From: Bacteroidota bacterium
GTDB lineage: Bacteria; Bacteroidota; Bacteroidia; Chitinophagales; Chitinophagaceae
DNA length: 5,798 nucleotides
Assembly: GCA_023423285.1 (NCBI GenBank)
Contig: JAFAFV010000121.1
Location: forward strand, 1 to 5,798
Reading direction: 5' to 3'
Shown here: one piece after another, positions 1 to 5,798 of the stretch
How the letters are laid out: each line of letters starts with the position of its first letter
Position numbering within the stretch: position 1 is the first letter of the stretch
Translations under genes and position numbers: made by a program
The notes under the pieces: model-generated
Database searches by the model: none
Seen by the model: the letters and a program-made list of their open reading frames with translations, nothing else
Told to the model about the DNA's origin: nothing

Positions 1-1176
1 GATGTGAACGGTTACATTGAAAACGATAAAATGGAAAACGACATCACGTTGCTGGGTATTGTGGGTATGATTGACCCGCCGCGTGAAGAAGTTAAAGACT
101 CCATCCGGCTGGCCAGAGAAGCGGGTATCACCACCATTATGATCACAGGCGATCATAAGAATACAGCGTTTGCAATAGCAAAAGATCTGGGCATTGCAGA
201 AAATATTGATCAGGCCATTGGAGGTAAAGATTTTGACCATATTACTGATGAACAGCTTGGAGAGAAAGTGAAAGAATACCGTGTGTTTGCAAGGGTATCG
301 CCCGAGCATAAAGTAAAAATCGTTCGTGGTTTGAAGGCAGGTGGTAATATTGTTTCCATGACGGGCGATGGCGTGAACGATGCTCCCTCATTAAACGCTG
401 CTGATATTGGCGTGGCCATGGGCATTACGGGTACCGATGTGGCCAAAGGCGCTTCAGACATGATTTTAACGGATGATAATTTCTCTACCATCGTATCAGC
501 TATAGAGCAGGGAAGAAACATCTACAATAATATTAAAAAGTCGGTTGTTTTTTTACTCACCTGTAATTTGGGCGAAGTGATAGCTATGTTTGCCGCACTT
601 TCCATTGGCTGGGCAGCGCCTTTAGTTGCCACACAAATTTTATGGATTAATCTCATCACTGATTCGCTGCCGGCTATTGCCCTGGGTATGGACCCCGGTG
701 ACCCTGATGTGATGAAAGAAAAACCCCGTGACCCGAGAGAAAGTTTTTTTGCTCACGGCGCAGGCTGGCACGCCGCTATTGGCGGGTTGGTAATTGGCGG
801 CCTTACCATCCTTGCTTTTTGGTATGGCTATTACGAAAGAGGTTTTTCTCCTTTTGACAAAAACGTTCCTGAAGAAGTATTGAAAAATGCACGCACACTT
901 GCCTTCCTTGTTTTAATTGCCTGCCAGTTGTTTTATTCGCTAAGTGTAAGAAACATGAAAAAATCTGTTTTTAAGATTGGGCTGTTTTCCAACAAATACC
1001 TGATTGGTGCTATTGTGCTGGGACTTGTGTTGCAAATAGGCGTTATGTTTATTCCGTTTTTGAGAGATGCGTTCGGACTGGTAATGTTAGACAGCAGAGG
1101 CTGGACAATTGCTATTATCGCTGGCATCGTTCCTTTTGTGCTTTCGGAGGTGGTGAAATTGTTCAGAAAAGCATGA
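1..1176 (+). CDS. Calcium-type P-type (P2) cation-transporting ATPase, C-terminal part, 5' truncated by window
   Basis: Integral membrane pump that uses ATP to move a cation, most likely Ca2+, across the inner membrane. The frame is open from base 1, so the true start is upstream; the GTG at 4 is only an internal codon. Visible are the P-domain TGD motif (145-153), the hinge TGDGVNDAP (361-387), and six predicted membrane segments, M5 to M10, at about 541-600, 622-690, 760-830, 892-950, 990-1060 and 1105-1168. M5 carries NLGE (Asn 565-567, Glu 574-576) and M6 carries NLITD (Asn 649-651, Thr 658-660, Asp 661-663), which match calcium-binding positions of SERCA. The DKTGT phosphorylation site, nucleotide-binding domain and M1-M4 lie outside the window. 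The cation-ATPase C-terminal domain is complete and ends at a normal TGA. The exact ion cannot be proven from this part alone; other P2 pumps are possible but fit M5/M6 less well. Confidence 0.93.
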   Translation, partial: DVNGYIENDKMENDITLLGIVGMIDPPREEVKDSIRLAREAGITTIMITGDHKNTAFAIAKDLGIAENIDQAIGGKDFDHITDEQLGEKVKEYRVFARVSPEHKVKIVRGLKAGGNIVSMTGDGVNDAPSLNAADIGVAMGITGTDVAKGASDMILTDDNFSTIVSAIEQGRNIYNNIKKSVVFLLTCNLGEVIAMFAALSIGWAAPLVATQILWINLITDSLPAIALGMDPGDPDVMKEKPRDPRESFFAHGAGWHAAIGGLVIGGLTILAFWYGYYERGFSPFDKNVPEEVLKNARTLAFLVLIACQLFYSLSVRNMKKSVFKIGLFSNKYLIGAIVLGLVLQIGVMFIPFLRDAFGLVMLDSRGWTIAIIAGIVPFVLSEVVKLFRKA

Positions 1177-1193
1177 TGCCAGTGCATGTTTTT
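1167..1193 (+). terminator. Possible weak intrinsic terminator overlapping the ATPase stop codon
   Basis: The arms AAAAGCATG (1167-1175) and CATGTTTTT (1185-1193) can form a 9-bp stem with one G-U pair around a 9-base loop, and the T-run makes up the end of the 3' arm. Most of the stem is A-U, so it would be weak. It overlaps the TGA at 1174-1176 and sits between the ATPase and the lipoprotein gene. Seen by eye only; no folding energy was computed. Confidence 0.25.
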
Positions 1194-1237
1194 ATCATTC
1201 TTATAAGATTAAATTATATGCCTGATTATTTTTTCAG

Positions 1238-1245
1238 TACATTTG
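1238..1245 (+). promoter_or_regulatory. Bacteroidota-type -7 promoter box before the lipoprotein gene
   Basis: TACATTTG is an exact match to the TAnnTTTG -7 consensus of Bacteroidota primary sigma factors and ends 37 bases before the lipoprotein ATG. There is no good TTTG -33 box at the usual distance; the region about 20 bases upstream is only AT-rich. It suggests the lipoprotein gene has its own promoter rather than reading through from the ATPase. The 106-bp gap between the two genes agrees with that. Confidence 0.4.
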
Positions 1246-1282
1246 GTTTGCATTGAAATATTCTTAAACTAACTGTATTAAG

Positions 1283-3268
1283 ATGAAAAAAAGCGCCCTC
1301 GTTTTGCTTTTGTTTTTTGTCGGGATGTCTTGTAAAAAAAATCCTGTTGATAAAGAGCCAATAGTGCTTAGTCCTGAAATAGTTTCCATAACTCCTGCAA
1401 CTGCCGCAGCCGGCGATGCAGTTGTGATCAGCGGTAAACATTTTAAAACGGGTTCAACCGTTTTATTTGGAACTGTAAATGCTCAGATATCTTCCTTAGC
1501 TCCAGCAGAAATTAATGTGATTGTGCCAACGGGTAGCGGCGCCGCTCAGGTAGTGGTGCATAGCGGTACTCAAAAATCCAATGCAGTCGCATTTACATAC
1601 GCCCCGGTAGTTGCCAGGCCTGTTATTGCTTCTTTAAATGCAAGGTCTTTTATGACTGGCGACACTATAACCATTACCGGGAATAATTTCGACGGTACAT
1701 CAAAAATTTATTTTGATAATGAAGAGGTGGCTGCTATTTCCTCTTCCCCCACCTCCTTAGCAGCAATTATTCCTGTTGGGGTGGGCAGTATAAAACTATC
1801 CGTTAAAAATACTACGTCCTCAGGCGTTGTGCAATCAAACCTGTTGGATTTTTCGTTTGCCACGGTTTCAACAGCAACAGCCTATGTTGGTGGAATTTCT
1901 TACAAAATAGATACGTTATCTTATTTTAAAATCGGGCCGGGCGCTTATTATATGGCTTTACATCTTTTCAGTGCATCAGCTGCCAAGCCAATAAAAGCAT
2001 TCATAACGGTGGCAGATATGAATAACCAATATTTGTCTATGATCCCTGTGATTGGGAGGGATTCTGTTTCCAATCAGGAAAGGCCTTCGGCTATGGCTAT
2101 TAGAAAATCTGCTGCAGGCATCCGCTATATAGCAGGTACCAATTCAGATTTTTATAATACCACAACTATATACCCAAGGAACGCGAATATGATTGAAGGG
2201 GTTTTGGGATCGCCGGCTGATAATGCTGCAATAACCGGGAGCCTTTATGCGGGCAACGCTATTTTTGACGCTCAAAAAAAAATGTACATTGATGCCTTTA
2301 CTTATTCGGCTTCTGCAACCATCGGATCACAATCAAGGAACATTGATACGATCAACTATTATACAATGTCGAACCCTAACAGTCTGATGTTCTTTAATAT
2401 TTACTGTGGAAAAACAACCGGTACAAACAACAACCGCACAGAGGTGGCGGTAACTCCTGTTAGCGGCAAAGTGAACTATAACGGAGAAACAGATATGAAA
2501 GTAGTAGAAGTTTATCCAAATCAGGGCAACCATGCGGTTTCTAATTCTGTTTCCATTTTGTCCGGAACCGGAACGGGTAAAGCTTTCCTGGATCAGCTTA
2601 ACGTAAATGACGTAATAAAATTGAAGTTCGGTTTGGTTCCACGCAGTGGAGCTTCCATTACACCACATAATATAGCAGGCGGTCGGCAAATCATCATGAA
2701 AAATGGATCCATCCAGCAGGATTTCTGGAATGGAGATGAAAAACATCCCAGGACCGGCATCGGATTTTCAAATAACGGTAGTAAAGTTTATATGTGTGTG
2801 ATAGATGGCCGCTCAACCATTGCAGCCGATGTTTTAACTTCTGAAATGGCCCAGATCATGAAATATTATGGCGCAACGGATGCGCTTAATTTGGATGGAG
2901 GTGGTTCCAGTACCATGTATCTGGATAAAGTTGGAACGGTAAACAATCCCAGCGATGGAACAGAACGGAGCGTTGTTGCGGGAATATTTGCAGTGTCCAA
3001 AGCGCCGGACGATTCTCAGATTGCGGAAATAGCGCCAAAACAATTTAGTGTGAGGCTGGCAAAGAACCAGGTGTTTACGCCTGTTTTTTATGGATTGAAT
3101 CAATACGGCCAGGTAGTAAATACAAGCGTTTCAGGAATTAATATTACAACAAATTCATTGGGCACTTATTCCGGTACAACGTTTACGGCTGGTAACAAAG
3201 CGGGCTACGGTTACATTGTGGCTAAATATGGCAACCTTACTTCCCATATCAAAATCATTATTGAATAA
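1283..3268 (+). CDS. Lipoprotein with two IPT/TIG domains and a phosphodiester glycosidase (NAGPA-like) domain
   Basis: A 661-residue envelope lipoprotein. Residues 1-16 are a type II signal peptide with a lipobox GMSC, so Cys17 would be lipidated; this also supports the ATG at 1283. Two immunoglobulin-like IPT/TIG domains follow at about 31-107 and 112-193. From about 205 to 575 the sequence resembles the phosphodiester glycosidase family (Pfam PF09992, related to the mammalian uncovering enzyme NAGPA): NSDFY at 287-291, HPRTGIGF at 488-495, VIDGRS at 506-511, LNLDGGGSS at 535-543 and PSDGTER at 556-562. The last 85 or so residues look like a beta-rich, Ig-like module. The family hydrolyses sugar-phosphodiester or related glycosidic linkages; the substrate here is unknown. 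The TIG domains probably act as spacers or glycan-binding modules at the cell surface (inference). No SusC/SusD pair is visible nearby. The 3' end overlaps the convergent dioxygenase gene. Confidence 0.9.
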   Translation: MKKSALVLLLFFVGMSCKKNPVDKEPIVLSPEIVSITPATAAAGDAVVISGKHFKTGSTVLFGTVNAQISSLAPAEINVIVPTGSGAAQVVVHSGTQKSNAVAFTYAPVVARPVIASLNARSFMTGDTITITGNNFDGTSKIYFDNEEVAAISSSPTSLAAIIPVGVGSIKLSVKNTTSSGVVQSNLLDFSFATVSTATAYVGGISYKIDTLSYFKIGPGAYYMALHLFSASAAKPIKAFITVADMNNQYLSMIPVIGRDSVSNQERPSAMAIRKSAAGIRYIAGTNSDFYNTTTIYPRNANMIEGVLGSPADNAAITGSLYAGNAIFDAQKKMYIDAFTYSASATIGSQSRNIDTINYYTMSNPNSLMFFNIYCGKTTGTNNNRTEVAVTPVSGKVNYNGETDMKVVEVYPNQGNHAVSNSVSILSGTGTGKAFLDQLNVNDVIKLKFGLVPRSGASITPHNIAGGRQIIMKNGSIQQDFWNGDEKHPRTGIGFSNNGSKVYMCVIDGRSTIAADVLTSEMAQIMKYYGATDALNLDGGGSSTMYLDKVGTVNNPSDGTERSVVAGIFAVSKAPDDSQIAEIAPKQFSVRLAKNQVFTPVFYGLNQYGQVVNTSVSGINITTNSLGTYSGTTFTAGNKAGYGYIVAKYGNLTSHIKIIIE

Positions 3269-3269
3269 T
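3257..3269. repeat. Small AT-rich palindrome spanning two overlapping stop codons
   Basis: ATTATT-G-AATAAT is a perfect 6-1-6 inverted repeat. It contains the stop of the dioxygenase gene (3258-3260, minus strand) and the stop of the lipoprotein gene (3266-3268, plus strand), placed symmetrically. As RNA it could form only a 4-bp A-U stem with a 5-base loop, so it is unlikely to be a strong bidirectional terminator. Confidence 0.5.
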
Positions 3270-3851
3270 TTGCCTGAAGGTTAAATTGATCCTCGGTTCC
3301 ATGATCTTTTTTGAGGGAGGGAGCTGATGTAGCCAATGTTGCTGCGTGGCTCCTTTCATAATCAGCAAGCTGCCGTTTTGAAGTAATAGAGTAACCTTTT
3401 CGTTCAACTGTTTATGTTTGAATGAAAATTTTCTTTCTGCGCCCAGACTTAACGAAGCGATAGTACCGTTTTTCTTTAAGTCTTTTTCATCGTCACTATG
3501 CCAGCCCATACCTTCACCGCCTGTGTGGTATAAATTTAGTAAACAAGAATTATAATCTTCCCCTGATATTTTTTCTACAATTGATTTTAATTCTAATAAT
3601 TCGGTTGTCCACAAAAGCGCTGTTTTGGTTTTACCTGAATACCTGTATGTCAGCCTCTCACACCCGTACCAGGCTACTTCTCTTTTTGTGGTAATGGTTT
3701 TACCAAACATAACAACTACATCCTGCTGCCAGTGAATAGTGTGCAACAGTGAAGAGAAATAGCGTGCTGCTGTGTTGCCATCTATTATTTTACCTAAGTA
3801 ATAAGTTTCGCCGTCAAAAGGTAATATATTGTTGAATGGTGGGGTATGCAT
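3258..3851 (-). CDS. AlkB-family 2-oxoglutarate/Fe(II)-dependent dioxygenase, ALKBH2-like
   Basis: A 197-residue cytoplasmic enzyme of the family that removes alkyl groups from damaged nucleic-acid bases by oxidative demethylation. The iron-binding triad is visible as H118-x-D120 (in GMGWHSDDE) and H175 (in HWLHQLP). The 2-oxoglutarate-binding arginines are R187 and R193 in PRINLTFR. The pattern, including the AWYG/YRYSG segment at 60-73 and IASLSLGAERKFSFKH at 131-146, follows human ALKBH2 more closely than E. coli AlkB. The length is normal for the single-domain family and no key residue is missing. The ATG at 3849-3851 lies 16 bp after the stop of the amidase gene on the same strand, so the two are probably cotranscribed. 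No Ada-type gene or LexA-like site is visible, so induction by alkylation cannot be argued from the sequence. Activity on DNA rather than RNA is inferred from the ALKBH2 likeness. Confidence 0.92.
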   Translation of the reverse strand: MHTPPFNNILPFDGETYYLGKIIDGNTAARYFSSLLHTIHWQQDVVVMFGKTITTKREVAWYGCERLTYRYSGKTKTALLWTTELLELKSIVEKISGEDYNSCLLNLYHTGGEGMGWHSDDEKDLKKNGTIASLSLGAERKFSFKHKQLNEKVTLLLQNGSLLIMKGATQQHWLHQLPPSKKIMEPRINLTFRQIIQ

Positions 3852-3867
3852 AATTTGAAGCCTGGCA

Positions 3868-5049
3868 TCAATGCTTTATCGCATCTTTTAAAAAATCTTC
3901 AATCCCGATGCGGATTTTGTCAACTGCCTTCTTTCTGAATTCGGCGTTTAATATCCTTTTTTCATCTTCGGGGTTAGAAACAAACGCCACTTCTATCAAA
4001 GCATTCGGATATTCGGTAGGTGCGTTGAGTGTAAAGTTAAAGTTGCCTACGTTGCCCCAATTGTCTATATCGAGTTCCGCCATGCGGTTAAGTATATTCA
4101 ATGAAAGATTTTTGAAACCCGGGTAGCGGTAATAAGTGCTTACGCCCCTTACGGTATCACGCGCTGCCGCGTTGAGGTGAATGCTGAGCATGATGTCTGG
4201 CTGATATTCCTGCAACATTTTTAAGCGATCATCCATGGAGAGCGTTTTGTCAGTTGTTCTCGTCATGAAAACCTTCGCACCCTGACTTCGTAATTTTTCT
4301 GCCAGTAATTGAGCTATTATAAGGTTGTATTCTTTTTCAGTTACTCTGCCGCTTACGCCGCGAGCGCCAACGTTGGAGCCGCCATGTCCGGCATCAATGG
4401 CTACTTTAAGATTTTTTAAGGTTTTTGTTTTGGGAGGATGCTTTAAACGGATGGTGAGGTAATTGTAATTGGCTGTATCGTAACTGATGCGGTAACCCCA
4501 GTTCTGCTCGTGCTTTAGGTCAATAATAATGCGATAGACATCATCTTCCACCTGCTCGGTAGAAACCTGTTTTACCATCTTTAGTAAATCGTGGTTGTGC
4601 ATGATCCAGTTGGTATTGTTGCCAATGCCAAAAACATCTACAATGAGCTTTGAAGGATATACCTGCATCACCGAGCGGTAAGGCAATTTCACACCATTGG
4701 TATTAAAAGTAACATAGTCATAAGCGCTGTCTCCGTATGCCTTGAGCGAGCCGCCAAGGTATTCCTGGCTAAGGGTTGTGTTCACCACATCGGCATAATC
4801 CGTAGGAATAAAAGCTTCATGATTTTTAGATAACTGTACCGCATAATTTCCGTTAGATATGCGGTTGGCTTTCATTAAGATGGCCGTATCAAGGTAGGTC
4901 ATTTTAGCGCCTCCCAGCCGGTCGCTCGCACTACTGCTGTACACCAGGTAAGGAAAATCACCTTTGGTTTTTATCGTGAAGCCCTGGGAAAGAGCCTCTT
5001 TTGATAATACGCTCATCAATAGTAAAATGAAAAATATCATCTGTTTCAT
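3868..5049 (-). CDS. Secreted N-acetylmuramoyl-L-alanine amidase with SH3-like, AMIN and Amidase_3 domains
   Basis: A zinc hydrolase that cleaves the bond between N-acetylmuramic acid and L-alanine of peptidoglycan, acting in the periplasm. I chose the ATG at 5047-5049 (393 residues) because it begins a clear signal peptide (residues 1-21, hydrophobic core IFFILLLMSVL, likely cut after ALS). The frame is open to an ATG at 5106, but that would place 19 unlikely residues in front. Residues 25-90 look SH3-like (GGAKMTYLDT to EAFIPTDYADV). Residues about 110-205 look like an AMIN domain, which in other amidases directs the enzyme to the envelope or division site. The Amidase_3 domain covers about 214-390 with the zinc ligands H222 (DAGHGG), E238 (VTEKE) and H291 (SIHLNA), and the catalytic E353 (LIEVAFVSN). 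The gap between H291 and E353 is short, leaving little room for an autoinhibitory helix of the AmiB/AmiC kind. It is followed closely by the dioxygenase gene and diverges from the NlpC/P60 gene. Confidence 0.93.
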   Translation of the reverse strand: MKQMIFFILLLMSVLSKEALSQGFTIKTKGDFPYLVYSSSASDRLGGAKMTYLDTAILMKANRISNGNYAVQLSKNHEAFIPTDYADVVNTTLSQEYLGGSLKAYGDSAYDYVTFNTNGVKLPYRSVMQVYPSKLIVDVFGIGNNTNWIMHNHDLLKMVKQVSTEQVEDDVYRIIIDLKHEQNWGYRISYDTANYNYLTIRLKHPPKTKTLKNLKVAIDAGHGGSNVGARGVSGRVTEKEYNLIIAQLLAEKLRSQGAKVFMTRTTDKTLSMDDRLKMLQEYQPDIMLSIHLNAAARDTVRGVSTYYRYPGFKNLSLNILNRMAELDIDNWGNVGNFNFTLNAPTEYPNALIEVAFVSNPEDEKRILNAEFRKKAVDKIRIGIEDFLKDAIKH

Positions 5050-5066
5050 GCTGAAAGTGTTTAGTA

Positions 5067-5074
5067 AAAATTTA
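5067..5074 (-). promoter_or_regulatory. Candidate -7 box for the amidase gene
   Basis: On the minus strand TAAATTTT matches TAnnTTTG at all but the last base and ends 17 bases before the chosen amidase ATG. It lies within GTAAAAATTTAC (5064-5075), a 5-2-5 inverted repeat that could be chance in AT-rich sequence or an operator. No convincing -33 box is seen. Confidence 0.22.
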
Positions 5075-5085
5075 CACTGTATCTG

Positions 5086-5106
5086 TAAAAACGGCCGCCT
5101 GGCCAT
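5086..5106 (-). terminator. Hairpin with T-run in the divergent intergenic region, reading leftward
   Basis: Read on the minus strand, ATGGCC (5106-5101) and GGCCGT (5096-5091) pair as 6 bp with one G-U around the loop AGGC, followed at once by a run of Ts down to 5087. It is GC-rich in an otherwise AT-rich gap. No minus-strand gene is visible upstream of it, so it would stop antisense transcripts from the NlpC/P60 gene or attenuate the amidase transcript if that starts further upstream. The short stem may be chance. Confidence 0.22.
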
Positions 5107-5141
5107 GCAGCCAAATATAAGCTCAAATGGTTCATTTTATT

Positions 5142-5149
5142 TAACTTTA
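5142..5149 (+). promoter_or_regulatory. Candidate -7 box for the NlpC/P60 gene
   Basis: TAACTTTA matches TAnnTTTG at seven of eight positions and ends 18 bases before the ATG at 5168. A -33 TTTG at the proper spacing is not evident. It is proposed because the gene is divergent from the amidase gene and must have a promoter in the 118-bp gap. Confidence 0.22.
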
Positions 5150-5167
5150 TCCTCCTTGTTTAAAGAA

Positions 5168-5798
5168 ATGATCATGCTGAAAAGATTTTTTATTATTTAC
5201 CTGCTACTGGTTTCTGCGCTTTCTAATGCTCAACCTACTGATGCGGGCGGGGATACTTCGCTCATACCTTCAAGCCGTTTGGGCGCCAAAACCTGGGCGC
5301 TGGCATCGCAATCGGTGGTCAACATTCGCCGGGCGCCTGCTTATTCTTCTGAAATGACCACGCAGGTTTTGCTGGGTACGCCCTTAAAAATTCTGGCTAA
5401 AAAAAGAAACTGGTACCAGGTGCAAACGCCCGAAGGATACGAAGGGTGGGCTGCCAACCTCAACGCACTTTTCGATTCTGCCACGCTGCGCCGCATCAAT
5501 CGAAAACCCAGGCTCATTGTTACAGACAATACGTCTTTTGTTTACACTTCGCCAAGAGCAGGAGATATTGTATCAGAAGTGGTGATGGGCAATATTTTGC
5601 AGGTAGAGGGCAGCAAAAAGAAAAAAGGAAAATACAAAGTAGTGTTTCCTGATGGAAGAAGCGGTTTTATTGATGCGCGGGCTGTAAAAACCTGGGACGA
5701 CTGGCGGCGTTCGATACAACTTACCGGAAGCAGTATTGAAAACGTGGCCAAACGCTTTGTGGGCCTTCCTTATTTTTGGGGCGGCACATCGGCGCGTG
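5168..5798 (+). CDS. Secreted SH3b-SH3b-NlpC/P60 cell-wall peptidase, 3' truncated by window
   Basis: The frame is open to the end of the window (210 whole codons). Numbering from the ATG at 5168, residues 1-21 are a signal peptide (hydrophobic core FFIIYLLLVSAL, cleavage likely after SNA). A second ATG at 5174 would serve equally well, and an in-frame ATG at 5105 is rejected because it puts a polar stretch before the signal. Two bacterial SH3 domains follow: about 46-100 (VVNIRRAP, then NWYQVQTPEGYEGWA) and about 117-175 (TSFVYTSPRAGD, then YKVVFPDGRSGFID). At 190-210 the NlpC/P60 catalytic domain begins with IENVAKRFVGLPYFWGGTSA, the segment that in this family comes just before the DCSG catalytic cysteine. 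The cysteine, histidine and third polar residue are beyond the edge. Family members usually cut gamma-D-Glu-diamino-acid bonds in stem peptides, with SH3b domains binding the wall. The diverging neighbour is an amidase, which fits a shared wall-remodelling role. Confidence 0.9.
   Translation, partial: MIMLKRFFIIYLLLVSALSNAQPTDAGGDTSLIPSSRLGAKTWALASQSVVNIRRAPAYSSEMTTQVLLGTPLKILAKKRNWYQVQTPEGYEGWAANLNALFDSATLRRINRKPRLIVTDNTSFVYTSPRAGDIVSEVVMGNILQVEGSKKKKGKYKVVFPDGRSGFIDARAVKTWDDWRRSIQLTGSSIENVAKRFVGLPYFWGGTSAR

Noticed and set aside
210..521. Open frame of 103 codons on the minus strand inside the ATPase gene
   Set aside because: It is antisense to strongly conserved ATPase motifs, its translation shows no recognisable domain, and it has no promoter or gene context of its own.
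933..1187. Open frame of 84 codons on the minus strand over the ATPase 3' end
   Set aside because: It is a shadow of the membrane-segment coding sequence and has no recognisable product.
2333..2746. Open frame of 137 codons on the minus strand inside the lipoprotein gene
   Set aside because: It lies opposite the glycosidase domain, and its composition (many Cys, His, Ile, Tyr) looks like a frame shadow.
3269..3330. GATC-flanked sequence followed by a T-run (3288-3315) as a possible terminator for the lipoprotein gene
   Set aside because: The arms pair over only 4 bp around an 11-base gap, and the sequence is the conserved PRINLTFR coding region of the dioxygenase.
3908..4126. Open frame of 72 codons on the plus strand opposite the amidase gene
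   Set aside because: It is antisense to the conserved amidase catalytic region and has no domain.
5050..5106. Longer amidase start at 5106 and longer NlpC/P60 start at 5105, sharing the palindrome CATG at 5104-5107
   Set aside because: Both extensions put non-signal residues in front of clear signal peptides and would use up the only space for promoters. The shared CATG is probably chance.
5446..5652. Plus-strand 68-codon frame inside the NlpC/P60 gene
   Set aside because: It overlaps the SH3b coding sequence in another frame; the SH3b reading has clear family features and this one has none.
1..5798. Defence system, phage or mobile-element content
   Set aside because: All coding space is accounted for by housekeeping and envelope families, with no transposase, integrase, toxin-antitoxin pair, direct-repeat array or att-like repeat seen.

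Overview
The window looks like ordinary chromosomal sequence from a Bacteroidota member, probably Chitinophaga-like, although the genus is inference. The signs are moderate GC, a lipoprotein signal of the SCKK type, TAnnTTTG-like promoter boxes, a lack of clear Shine-Dalgarno sequences, and protein families typical of that phylum. No mobile element, CRISPR array, tRNA or rRNA is visible.

Layout from left to right: (1) 1-1176 (+) is the C-terminal part of a P2-type, calcium-type cation-transporting ATPase, whose 5' end lies outside the window. (2) 1283-3268 (+) encodes a lipoprotein with two IPT/TIG domains, a phosphodiester glycosidase (NAGPA-like) domain and a C-terminal beta-rich domain. 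(3) 3258-3851 (-) encodes an AlkB-family 2-oxoglutarate/Fe(II) dioxygenase closest to the ALKBH2 type; its 3' end overlaps the lipoprotein gene tail to tail by 11 bp. (4) 3868-5049 (-) encodes a secreted N-acetylmuramoyl-L-alanine amidase (SH3-like, AMIN, Amidase_3), 16 bp upstream of the dioxygenase gene and probably cotranscribed with it. (5) 5168-5798 (+) is the 5' part of a secreted SH3b-SH3b-NlpC/P60 peptidase, transcribed divergently from the amidase and cut off by the window edge before its catalytic cysteine.

How the genes relate: the amidase (cleaves the MurNAc-L-Ala bond) and the NlpC/P60 protein (typically cleaves stem-peptide bonds) share a 118-bp divergent control region and form a plausible peptidoglycan-remodelling pair. 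The glycosidase lipoprotein is also an envelope protein, but nothing ties it to that pair beyond position. The ATPase and the AlkB-like repair enzyme appear unrelated in function. I found no convincing new multi-gene system. The points most worth a second look are the domain architecture of the glycosidase lipoprotein, the divergent wall-hydrolase pair, the overlapping convergent gene ends, and the mixed calcium-ligand pattern of the ATPase.
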